A stretch of DNA of 26,310 bases, from the NCBI GenBank assembly GCA_015146655.1, contig VKHL01000249.1:1-26310 (forward strand), in the 5' to 3' direction. Within the stretch, counting starts at the first letter, position 1; the number at the start of each line of letters is the position of its first letter. This DNA is from Ochromonas danica. Taxonomy: Eukaryota > Sar > Chrysophyceae > Chromulinales > Chromulinaceae. A model generated the notes under the pieces. It was not told where the DNA came from, made no database searches, and was given only the letters and a program-made list of their open reading frames with translations. Shown one piece after another: positions 1 to 9,800 of this stretch. A program made the translations under genes and the position numbers.

Positions 1-50
1 TTAGTATGGTGCGTAGGAGAGAGATATGTAATACACTAATAATTATGTAA

Positions 51-804
51 TACAGTAAGCAGGAACAGCTTCATGCTACACAGTTGCCCTTTGCATCCGA
101 CTTCAGCTTTGAATATGGTGTGTTACAGGATTTCACACAGTCAGTGATGTATTGTTATCAACATGGACCAGCTCTGGCAAACAGTAAGCGACTTCCTCCA
201 TTGGCGCAGCGCTTAGGCGAAGCTGTCAGTGAAGATTTCGCAGTCCCGCCCCCTACAGGCTTCGTGACGGAGTGGAATATACCGTATACCATTCCTTCCA
301 GTGGGTTTGCTGCAGCGATTGATAATATTCAAAACGTCGACACTTCTTATCGTCGACTGGCTCCAACGTTTGGTTTTCTCAGCGTTGGAGAGTTTTTTCA
401 GATTTGCAACCAATAAAGCCTATCCGAGAGATTGCTTTGTCTGGGCCAGAGGTCATTATGTTGTCAAGCAGGCTGAACAGTTGAGTACCTTGAGTCTCTT
501 CGTGTCTCGTGACGATCCTTTGGTGTTGTACATCAATGGTAAACAGGTGTATTCAGGGCTTGAAGCACTCGGTGGCTATCATACTTTCCGTGTGAATAGC
601 AGTGCGATGGTTATGGGACAGAATGAGTTTTTGGTACAGTTTTCCAACACAGATAACACAAATAGTCGAGCTTTCCTCTTTGGACTGCATCTGCAGCATC
701 ACCATGCTCAGCCAAATGGTCGAATGGCGAATGTTGTCTATTTCGGGGATAATGTTCTCCAGCAGGCTTCTGGAGAAAATCCAATGGGTGATGCTTGCGA
801 GTAA
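51..804 (+). CDS. 3' part of an unrecognised gene, possibly with a jelly-roll (galactose-binding-like) fold
   Basis: The reading frame is open from base 51, just after a stop at 48-50, with no convincing ATG at its head. The gene therefore probably begins upstream of the window and enters through a splice acceptor near base 55 or 62 (an ATG at 147 is a weaker alternative). The frame stops at 416, while a second frame, open until 804, carries on protein-like sequence. A GT-AG intron best joins them. One candidate is 301-382 (82 nt, acceptor TTTTCTCAG); another is 284-401 (118 nt, donor GTATAC, acceptor TTTTTTCAG). The downstream part has alternating hydrophobic strands such as LSLFVSRDDPLVLYINGKQV, a pattern seen in beta-sandwich carbohydrate-binding-like domains. 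I do not recognise the family, no catalytic motif is visible, and the fold guess is weak. An uncorrected frameshift instead of an intron cannot be excluded. Confidence 0.5.
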
Positions 805-1135
805 TTTGTAGTAGCTGTTCTTTATATCGGTCTTTATATGGCAATATCGGTCTCTAGGTCGTCAATTATATAGTCGTCTATTTCTTTGGGCTAGTTTTAT
901 CTCAAAAAACAATTATTGAAGATAACATTATGCAGCTAAATACAATGAATATGCGTAAATTAAAACTCTAAAACATAACTCTGTAAACATATGGAGACAT
1001 TTCATAAATATGACATTGTAAATATTCGACTCTTGTGTGAAATATAAACTAATTGTGTTGTTAATTTTATCTTAGCTAACAATGTCACTACAGTCCATTC
1101 AATGCATTAACAACTACACATTAGATCTGCTTCCT
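805..1135. other. AT-rich convergent intergenic region
   Basis: This stretch lies between the stop codons of two convergent genes and should hold both 3' untranslated regions. It is AT-rich and I see no gene, repeat or RNA structure in it. Confidence 0.6.
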
Positions 1136-2431
1136 CTATTCCTTCAGCATCCTGGCAAAGAAATTGGCGGCATGGCGGTCATGGAAAGTGTAAGTGTATG
1201 TAGAGGTACTTGGATGTGCAGCCAAAATATTCGCAGCTAGCAAGTGACCGATCTGCTCATTGTTTACGTCATAGTCAAGTGCCTTGCCGGCCCGAACGAC
1301 CTTGTCTTGATTGATCTTTACGAAGAGAGGATGGCTAACAGGTAGTTGCAATTCCTTCAACACTTTGACGATCGCGTCATTCTTGTCCTCGATAAGGGCT
1401 TCAATTGTCTTCATGCTGTGCACCTGAACATATTTATTCAATTCCATAAACAGACCGCCGGTTAGCTCATTAACAGCTCTTTTCGCGTTCGGCTCGGGGA
1501 CGCTTTTGCTGACCAAGTACTCGACAGCGTCTTCATCAGATATCTCACCCACTTCCAATGGTTCTTCAGCACGCGACCATGCACTGCGGCTTTGAAGCAG
1601 TGGCAGTGCAGAACCATCGCTGGAGATGAACACGATGCGCAGGGTGCCTTCACAAGCACAGTCCTTGGCAAAGTCTTGAAAGATTTCTAAGAACTCCGGC
1701 TCTTTCTTGGCCAGACGATCCGCCGAGTCGATCACCAATACCAATGGTCTCTTATGCTTTTTCTTGAAGGTAGACGCGGCCTCCAGTAGAGCAGTATGAA
1801 GCCTCTTGGAGTGTGTCGCGAGAGGCTCGTAATTCATGTCTGACTCTTTCTCCTCCTTGCCTAGGTCAGAAAGATATCTACGCACTCCGCCCACTAGATC
1901 TATTTCATCTTTTAATCCAATAGTCTTTGCAAGTTGAACAGAAAAATCACGGGGGTTATGTGGTGTATTAAAGTAGACAACACCTCTTGGCTCGCCAAGG
2001 GAGGCGATGACCTTGCGCACCGCTGTGGACTTGCCAGACCCTCTCTCACCCACCACAACCGCATAGAGATCGATTTCCTCGGGTTTGAGTATAGCAAGCA
2101 GTTGCTCATTAAGGTCCTCACGAACAATGGTGGCCTTCTTGTCTGAGTCTACATTAAAACCTCGACCTTGATAAAATGCAGAATATACTGAATCAGCCGT
2201 CGACACTGCAAGCTCATCTTTGTGAGAAAAATAAAAAGCTGTTCCAGCAACGATACTTCCCACAATCATCGCCATTTTGGTACGAAAATGGACCGTTTTG
2301 TACAGTTCGAAGACATCATGCCAAATTCGAAAGCGCAGCTTGGTATGAATAGGATCAGTAGCAGTGAATGTTCTTGTCAGAGTCGGCTTGAAGCATCTTT
2401 GAACTTGATGAGTACGAATTCTTAAGAACAT
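1136..2431 (-). CDS. Membrane-anchored P-loop (AAA/STAND-like) ATPase, probably mitochondrial
   Basis: This is a single-exon protein of 431 aa. The first ~27 residues are rich in Arg, Thr and Phe with almost no acidic residues (MFLRIRTHQVQRCFKPTLTR), as in mitochondrial presequences. A hydrophobic segment at about 53-69 (MAMIVGSIVAGTAFYF) could anchor it in a membrane. A Walker A motif, GERGSGKST, sits at 128-136, and a Walker B, LVLVIDSADRL, at about 230-240. A strand ending in FISSDGS follows, resembling a sensor-1 position. The rest is a helical C-terminal region typical of ATPase_2/STAND-like proteins, and no protease or helicase domain follows. It probably uses ATP to remodel proteins or nucleic acid at an organelle membrane; the substrate is unknown. 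It converges on the gene to its left. The Met at 2431 gives the targeting-like N-terminus, which supports this start. Confidence 0.85.
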   Translation of the reverse strand: MFLRIRTHQVQRCFKPTLTRTFTATDPIHTKLRFRIWHDVFELYKTVHFRTKMAMIVGSIVAGTAFYFSHKDELAVSTADSVYSAFYQGRGFNVDSDKKATIVREDLNEQLLAILKPEEIDLYAVVVGERGSGKSTAVRKVIASLGEPRGVVYFNTPHNPRDFSVQLAKTIGLKDEIDLVGGVRRYLSDLGKEEKESDMNYEPLATHSKRLHTALLEAASTFKKKHKRPLVLVIDSADRLAKKEPEFLEIFQDFAKDCACEGTLRIVFISSDGSALPLLQSRSAWSRAEEPLEVGEISDEDAVEYLVSKSVPEPNAKRAVNELTGGLFMELNKYVQVHSMKTIEALIEDKNDAIVKVLKELQLPVSHPLFVKINQDKVVRAGKALDYDVNNEQIGHLLAANILAAHPSTSTYTYTFHDRHAANFFARMLKE

Positions 2432-2507
2432 TTTAATCCAATTGGTGAACTACAGATATTGAGTTTAATATTTGGAAGTCAATAAGGAATATGGGTCCTT
2501 GTGTTCG

Positions 2508-2516
2508 GTTAAGTTA
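2508..2516 (+). promoter_or_regulatory. Candidate upstream motif GTTAAGTTA
   Basis: An exact copy of a 9-mer that recurs in upstream regions of this window. It lies 77 bp upstream of the start of the P-loop ATPase gene. Its function is inferred only from recurrence and position. Confidence 0.3.
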
Positions 2517-2664
2517 TCGGTCAGTTAGGTTTATGTCGGTAGGAAAGCGCAGATAGGAAAGGAGTAGGTAGGAATAGAGTAGGTAGAAATTGAGAGAAGG
2601 GGGTTAGAGACTAGGTGGTAGGGAGTTTTGTGCGGCGGTCTCATCCGTGAGGTGGACGACACTT

Positions 2665-2673
2665 TAACTTAAC
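2665..2673 (-). promoter_or_regulatory. Candidate upstream motif GTTAAGTTA (inverted copy)
   Basis: The reverse complement of the same 9-mer, TAACTTAAC, 234 bp upstream of the P-loop ATPase start. Together with the copy at 2508 it makes an inverted pair. The role is inferred. Confidence 0.25.
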
Positions 2674-3012
2674 GTATAGACCATATACCACGTCATGTGC
2701 ACGGTTGTTTACTGGTCCTGTACAACTTTTTTCGTTTTTCGGAGTTTCGGAAGAGTTTCTGGTAAGTTAAACGGGTGTTAAGTTGACAAAAGCTCGTTTC
2801 TGACCGCTTTCTCTCACCAGAAGTTACTACGATGCGCGCGGACAGCACACTGTGTGGGACTGACTGATGAAAATGTGTGGTCAAGGTTACGACTACAAAC
2901 AACACGTGGTGAGAAAGTGTGCTGACTAATCTCATTAAGAGTACACCCACACGTAGAATACAAGTCATTAATCTGACTGTGAACAATTATTACATACACC
3001 ATGCCAAGTCAC

Positions 3013-5994
3013 CTAATGATGTGCTTTCTTCATGAAGATGTTCAGATCTTTGGCCTTGTTCTCAGCAATATACTTGAGTGTCGAGTCTGGCAAGAAAAGC
3101 TTACCCGTGTCGTTATATCCAAACAAATTGTACTTCTTGAGGAAGTGAAAGATGACGACCTTGACTGCGTCTTGAACCACCCAGAAGAAGAGACAATAGA
3201 TCCAAATGAACGCCGCGAGGCCATAAGGTTGTCTTCGACCCAATCCTTCAGTCTGGATTTTATCAGGGCGAGACTGCGGCCAAGCACAGGCAATCACTGT
3301 AGAGGCCGTGAGAGCAACTGACGCAGCGCCCAAGAGAAGAGGAGAGGGCATGCTTTTGAAGAACCAATCCTCACCCATTCGACATGAGAAGAGCGTTAGA
3401 AAGTCAGAGATGGAGACTTTAAGATAGATGGAAGTGATAATTTGGCCATAGGATAGACCGCCGATGCCCCAGTGTTGGTAGATGTGTCGAGGTGTCCAGG
3501 AGTCCAGCGAGACATAAAGCAGCAAGAGTGAAGAGAAACACGCCACAGCAGCGAGAGCAGCAGAGACAAAGTACAACACTCGAAGATTCCATTTCTCGGG
3601 TGTCTCACGAGGGACGACATTGTCATAGCCAATGGCAATCATCGTGCCGTCATTCAAGACAGTGATCAGCATTAGAAGCAGAACAGGCATGTGGAAGAAC
3701 TCGGGCCACTCATGCTCATCAGGGAAGTCCTCTCTCTCTTCCCAATCATCAGGCATATAGTCACGAGGCTTAAAGGCAAAAACCGCGATAAAGAAGAAGA
3801 TCAAGAGCTGCAAAGTCGCAGCAATGCGATAGGTTAAGAAGTTGCGGATACGAGCGAAAATGCGGCGAGCAATGATGATACCATGTACAATCGTGGACAA
3901 ACCAGGCTCCGTCAACACAATATCAGCGGCAGCACGAGCAGCATCTGTCGCTCCCTGCACTGCCACACCCACATCGGCTGCCTTCAAAGCTGGAGCATCG
4001 TTCACACCATCACCAGTCATACCCACCTTGTAGCCCAGATCACGCAAACATTCCACAATCAAATACTTGTGCTCAGGAAACACTTGAGCGAACCCATCTG
4101 CTGCCAAACACATGTCTCCGAAGTCACGACCCAGATTTGCAGGCTTCTTCTTCGTTTCAGGATCCAGAGAAGGCAAACCTTGAGGGGATTTGATATAGCC
4201 ACCCATACCCAACACACGAGCTGTCTCCTTGGCTATTAACCCGTGATCTCCAGTGATCATCTTCACATGGACACCATATCGATTTGCATCTTCAATCGTC
4301 TGCTTGGTGTCAGGACGAGGAGGATCAAGGAAAGTCAACAAGCCCAAGAAGATCCATTGTTTTCCATCTTCAGATCCTTTGGCCACAGCAAGAGAACGAA
4401 TTCCTCGCAGTCCTAGTTCATGAACATCTCGCTCAACAGCCTGAGTAATCTGTACGGCTGCTTTGCTTTCTGCCATGGTTGAGGTGACCAGATCGAGGAT
4501 GACATGCGGCGCTCCCTTGGTGGTGCGGAAGACTTCTCGTGTGAGCATGTCTCTCACTGTGCCTTCAGTGCGCTTGATAATCGGATCGAATGGCATATAT
4601 GCCAGCTGCTCGAATGTATCCAAGGAGGTCATATCCACAGCAGTGAGAGTGAGTGTATCCAGAGCATCTCGAGGAGGTTCTTTCCATTTGGCGGCCATGG
4701 CTGCATAGCGAAGAAGAGTGTATTGCGTCTCACCTTTGACATAGATGGGTGTCTCCTCCTGGATTACCATCTTGTTCATAGTCAGAGTGCCTGTCTTGTC
4801 AGAGCACAGGATGGACATGGCTGCCATGTCCTCGATGGCGGCAAGGCGCGTCACTATCGCACCATGATGAGAGAGTTCTTTGGATCCCACAGCCAGAGTA
4901 GTTGTAGTCACAATTTCAATCGCCAGAGGAATAGAAGCGACGAGAAGAACAATGGTAAAGCCTAACGCATCCGTCACGTTGCTAGTTTGAACGCAAAGGT
5001 AGATGAAGACGATGACACAGAGCACCACGGAGATGACCGTTAAGACCACAACGATCTCCACCAACAGCTTTTGAAAGTTGCTCATTTCATTGGTTTGTCC
5101 AAGAAGAGCAGCGGTCTTTCCGAAGAAAGTGTTACTTCCTGTGAACTCAACCGTTGCCTCGACTTCTCCGCGCACAACCGTGGAGCCCATCTTAACACTG
5201 GAGCCCTGGAACATGACCACTGGGAGAGACTCTCCTGTCAGCGCTGCCTCGTCCACTTCAATCTCACCCTTGGACAGTGAAGAGCAAGCATCAACGGACC
5301 AAACCAGCATGACTGACTAATTCAAATGATAGCGTCACCTCACCTCATTCACTCGGCAATCTGCAGGGACAGCACTGCCTGAAGCCAAGAGAACCAAATC
5401 CCCTGGAACAAGTACAGCAGCATCAACATTGACGAACTTTTGGTCTCTCTTCACAGTGGCGATAGGTTTCAACGATTTCTTGAGCGCTGCCACGGCATCA
5501 CCCGCTTTGGTGATCTCGTAATAGCCAATGGAGGCATTAGCGAACTGAATGAAGACAAGCACGGCCATGTCGATCCAGTTCTGTATGGCTGCCTCAATGA
5601 CAATAGCCAGCCAGATCATAACAGGCATGGGCTGCCAGAGCTGTGAGCAGAAGATGAACCACTTGGGGATGACCTTCTCGGGCAGCTCGTTGCGTCCATA
5701 TTGTATGAGGCGCTTCTCTGCCTCGGCGCTAGAGAGACCAAAGGAGTAGATGAAAGACGCCTCTCTCTCTCCGCCTCGAGGGACAGTTGCGACACCTTCC
5801 TCTTCCTCCTGCAAGTAGTGTGCCCCGGAGGAGCGATGCTGGGAGTTGGCAAAGGACTTCAGAGCAGCATCCAGCTTCATCGTGTCACGACGGTTTAGCA
5901 GAACAGCAGGTTGGTCAGAGTCAGCGGCGTTCTCTTCAGTGGACACGGTGGACATCACGGGATGATGCTTCTGCTTCTCCTCCTCGTCTGCCAT
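3013..5994 (-). CDS. Plasma-membrane type P3A P-type ATPase (H+-pump type)
   Basis: The coding sequence is complement(join(3013..5268,5344..5994)), giving 968 aa. The enzyme couples ATP hydrolysis to cation export, in this subfamily normally H+, and sets the plasma-membrane potential. Exon 1 holds the N-terminal cytosolic tail, the cation-ATPase N domain and TM1-2. Exon 2 opens with the actuator motif TGES (about 228-231). The phosphorylation motif CSDKTGTLT has its Asp at about 374. Further on are TGDHG and the hinge TGDGVNDAPALKAADVGVAV. The wording ASIPLAIEIVTTTTLAVGSKEL before DKTG is of the P3A kind found in stramenopiles and other protists, not the plant or fungal version. About ten membrane segments are present. 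The C-terminus ends about 55-60 residues after the last one, so no long plant-like autoinhibitory domain is seen. It shares a 346-bp upstream region with the small heat shock gene. Ion specificity (H+ versus Na+) is inferred. Confidence 0.95.
5269..5343 (-). other. 75-nt GT-AG intron in the P-type ATPase gene
   Basis: On the minus strand the intron begins GTGAGGTGAC and ends TGTCCAAG. Removing it joins RVNE to GEIEVDEAALTGES in frame (phase 0), the continuous sequence expected in the actuator domain. Without removal, the frame meets a stop just after the donor. Confidence 0.93.
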
Positions 5995-6340
5995 TATGAG
6001 GATTGCAAGAGGACAAAGAGAGGCTGAATAGCCTTTGATTATGATTGGAAGGCCTCAATATGACTTGTCTCATCTCATTCTTGACCTCATTTCTCATCAA
6101 ATGGGATTCGAAGGGAAATTATGTAAATCCGCAATTAAACCGCTCAAAGGAAATTCACATGGTCCCGAAACGGGTTTATTTGCCATGCACCGTTTCTTCA
6201 ACTTACTTAGTCCCTTCTTTCATTCCTTCTTGTCGACACTTCGTATCTTTCACAATGACTTGTCTCTTCTCCGTCACAATCAAATCCCATCAGGAAGAGT
6301 TGCCATCGCGATCAGATCCAACCATCAACAATACAATAAG
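5995..6340. promoter_or_regulatory. Divergent upstream region of pump and small heat shock genes
   Basis: This 346-bp stretch should drive both flanking genes. I looked for heat shock elements (alternating nGAAn and nTTCn units) and found only imperfect pieces, for example GGAAATTC near 6150 and a TTC-rich run at 6211-6230. The plus frame here is open into the heat shock gene from 6035, with an internal ATG at 6185 (see the small heat shock entry). Confidence 0.4.
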
Positions 6341-6793
6341 ATGTCTTTGCCTTTGCGTTCTCTGGAAGGTTACTACGCTCCCGCTAATGACTTAGTGCCT
6401 TGGAGTGATTATAGTGTTGGCACCCAACGAAGAGGTGAATTAGCTCGTCTTCGAAATGAAGCGGTGCAACCACTCGCACCTCTCATGTCTGCCGACCTGA
6501 TCGAGTCCGACAACGATTTTCACGTCCATATCGACCTTCCAGGGGCTGAGAACTTGGAAATGTCAGTGGACAATGGAATTCTATCCATTTCCGCCCAGAG
6601 AAAAGTCTTGCATGAGATGGATAATGACATAGTTCATACTGTGGAAAGATCCTATGGAAAAGTAAAAAGACGTGTGGTTCTACCAAGCAATGCCGATGCT
6701 GATCGAGCCACCGCCAAGTACAAAGATGGCGTCCTTTCTGTTTCTATGCCCAAGAAGGAGCCTAGCAAGCGCACAAAGCTCAATATTGAATGA
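6341..6793 (+). CDS. Small heat shock protein (HSP20, alpha-crystallin family)
   Basis: With the start at 6341 the product has 150 aa, the normal size of the family. These ATP-independent chaperones form oligomers and hold unfolding proteins. The alpha-crystallin domain spans about residues 49-140. Visible hallmarks are the DLPGAENLEMSVDNGILSIS strand region and the family signature ATAKYKDGVLSVSMPKKE. The C-terminal tail carries LNI, a form of the I-x-I motif that docks on neighbouring subunits. The frame remains open for 102 codons upstream. An in-frame ATG at 6185 would add 52 residues that look like an organelle-targeting peptide, so a longer, targeted form of 202 aa is possible. I chose 6341 because the following residues match ordinary cytosolic family members. 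It converges on the Dicer-like gene with 83 bp between stop codons. Confidence 0.87.
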   Translation: MSLPLRSLEGYYAPANDLVPWSDYSVGTQRRGELARLRNEAVQPLAPLMSADLIESDNDFHVHIDLPGAENLEMSVDNGILSISAQRKVLHEMDNDIVHTVERSYGKVKRRVVLPSNADADRATAKYKDGVLSVSMPKKEPSKRTKLNIE

Positions 6794-6876
6794 AAAACGT
6801 GTTAACTGTTCACGAAAATTCATAAGTGTAGGAAGCAATCTACTTAGCACTGCTAACAGAGCAAGATTGCGATTCA

Positions 6877-9800
6877 TCAGCAATCAAATAACCCTAAGTG
6901 TTCTACTATTTTCATCATATAATTGAGATCAAATCCACAATCCAAATAGATAGCTCCTAAAATGGCCTCCATTATATCTGCTAGCACTTTCAAGACAGGG
7001 AAATCGCTAATCAGATTTTCCTCGTCGCTGTCAAGATTCATGTCCAAGACACTTGCTAATCCCATTTGCAATGGTAAATTCTCATGATAAATGTACTTTG
7101 GCAAGCTCATTTTCAAGGCCACTTTTGCAAGACGTTGATTATTAGCTCTCTTGGACTTCTCTTGAGACATCTGCCCCTCATCTTCTATAGTACTATTGAA
7201 TAGATATTCCACTATGGTCATATCGAGGACAGCATCACCAAGAAACTCCAACCGTTCGTAATTTAGATCACCAGGGTAAGATTTGTGGGTTAAAGCAGCC
7301 ACTAAAAGCTGCGGATATCGGAAATGGTGATTAAATAAGATGCTTAGCTCGCCCATTTCACCTGCGGAAAGACGATGGACACATTGATAGGATTGAAGAA
7401 CAGCTTCATAAAACTTCTCTTTCGAACGACTAATATTGGTCTTTATTATTCCCATATTCTCCAAGAAAAGAGACACCACTTCATCAGACCTATTAGTAGC
7501 GACGTAAATTGCACCTAGCACCGCTTCCAGAAGATCTGCCAGCGACTTGGTTCCCACCGAAACTTCCATGAATGGCCCACATCTAGATTTCATTTCATCA
7601 GAAAGAAGGGTCACCGGGAAATTGAGCTGAACGTTGCAGTTGCGCAGCGATAGAGAGTTCATATCGTAACCAGCAGGAAGCATGATAACCTCTTCAAGCC
7701 CACGCGAAAGAGGCGAACCTCGAAGATATTGGCTCAGACCCGATCGCTGGCATAAATGCGTCAGAAATGCATTACTAATAACAGCACCACGTTGATTGGT
7801 CAACAATTCTTCGTCGCTTGAGCCGGATAGGCAAAAGAGCGTAACTGAGGAAATGTATTTCAAAACCGAATCTCCATAGAACTCTAACAATTCACTGTGC
7901 TGATGCTCAAAGGCGAGCTTTGGAGTGATCGCCTTCAACATTAATGTCATGTCATTCATAAATCGAGGTATCAGAGTTTCTGAACGAGCACTGATCACTG
8001 ATTCCACCCATCCAGCAGTCTCTTCTGCCAGCAAAAGACTTTTTATTCTATGCGCCATGGAAGGCAGAACGAGGGACATATAGTAGAGATTGGCACTTCC
8101 AAGAATTTGACAACCTTCCAGGACAACATTGAAAGGTGAGCTTTTCTCCTTGAGTCTGTCAGCCTTGAGAAGATCATTGAAGGTAAGCTTGCCTGAGACC
8201 TGAAACACTCTGGTCAAGCGATAACTTTCATCAGCAGCCAAACGATCTATCAACTCTTTAAACAAGTCACTTCGCTTCGAAAAATGTTCCAGGTAAGTAA
8301 AGTCCAGATTAGGAAGTTGATCGGTGAGTTTTAAAAGTTCGGAAGTGTTTTGGTTGTGTTCCTTTGACCAGAGAAGCAAATTACAGCCACTGGAAGTGAA
8401 CAAGAGATCATCCTTCTCGCTGATATCCTGCACTGACTGATGTGTTGCAGGGAAAAAGTCTACACTCTTCAACTGCCTCGCGTTATTATTCCCCACAACA
8501 CAAAGGTTGTGTACAAGGAAATGAGCTTCAGTGGCTGCAGCAGTCAAATGATCCACGAAACTCAAAGATGAAGTATTTGTTTGGACAGGAAAAACAGTGT
8601 ACCACGCTCCACCACCACTCTTAGTCCATTCTTCTGAATCACAAACCGAAAAATCAACCTTAACATCTCCAACACATTTCAAAAAGTCTTTTGTTCCATC
8701 AGGTTCCATCATCTCCTTGATCTGGAGAGAGAAAACACATCGATGGAAATGTTGCATCACTGCCAATTCTTCTCTGCTCAACAACTGCCTGCATGACCTA
8801 TACTCACATATCCTCAGCAAGGCCTGCAAATCACTATCCATATTACGAAAGAATATCTGCGAAGCTTGATCCATCATCCTGGAAGAAAGAGGCTGTGCAA
8901 ACGCAAAGCCAACGCTTTCTATCGCTTGGATTTGCTTCCGTGTCTTCCAATGGAGTATCTCGCGCTCCTTACTGATCTCTACACGAAAATAGTACATGAA
9001 TACTACATAAAGGTTACCATCGAATGCTGGAGAAGATATAAGATTATCAGGAACTGATTTAATTTGGACATTCATCATATCAGGTACTCCATACGTCGCG
9101 GCACGCTTATCTTCTTTCTTGATACTGCTGACAGGATAAGCACTATATGGTTTGATGCTGATTGGAATTCTTAAATGATCATCCAGTTTGCCCATGCGAT
9201 GCAGCTCCCCAACTGCTAAAACAGCTGCATGTCCCTTGGCTGCTATCTTCTTTGGTCTGGGATCACTCACTATCGCGGGAATGTTCGCTTTCTTGGGCAA
9301 AGTTATTGTACACCTGAACTGGGAATCGTCACGTTCATAGACATAAAGGGCAGACTGCACATCGATAGTATTCTGCTCTAGATACTGACAATACTCATGG
9401 ATCAAACCCATGGCAGACACACCATCAATAGACGCCTGAGTAGAAGAGACAATAAAACGATCGGAAGTTGCTTTGGTAGTCTCAAACATGTCGCTTGTTA
9501 CACAAAGCCAATCAATCAATGCCTTCTCAGCATCGCTTTCTTGTTTGACGAACTTGGTCAAATCTTCGACAGCGCGTTGAGAACTGTAGGGCTTCGGTGC
9601 TAGTTGAACAATAAAGGAATAGCCTGCTCTTGCTCGACCCTTGCGCTGAATGAACGACTTGACAGTTGGAGGAGAATCGTAGTTAATAATCAGATTACAA
9701 GACTTAACATCCAATCCCTCTTCTACCACTTGTGTCGCAAACAATAGATTTGCATCTCCTTGTTTTAGAACACGAAGGGCTTCTCTCTGGCTTTTGTTTG

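Larger units (their letters stand above)
2432..3012. other. Intergenic region with purine-rich tract and GTTAAGTTA motifs
   Basis: This 581-bp gap lies between the 5' end of the P-loop ATPase gene and the 3' end of the ion pump, both on the minus strand. It should hold the promoter of the former and the 3' UTR of the latter. About 2534-2632 is strongly purine-rich on the plus strand, with a short direct repeat of AGTAGGTAG. The 9-mer GTTAAGTTA occurs at 2508-2516 and, inverted, at 2665-2673. The open frames here have no coding character that I can support. Confidence 0.5.

Noticed and set aside
2693-2986. 97-aa minus-strand open frame in the intergenic region
   Set aside because: The composition is not protein-like, there is no domain, and it sits in a region better explained as promoter and 3' UTR.
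6080-6260. Heat shock elements upstream of the small heat shock gene
   Set aside because: Only isolated GAA and TTC triplets with wrong spacing were found. No run of three correctly spaced units is present.
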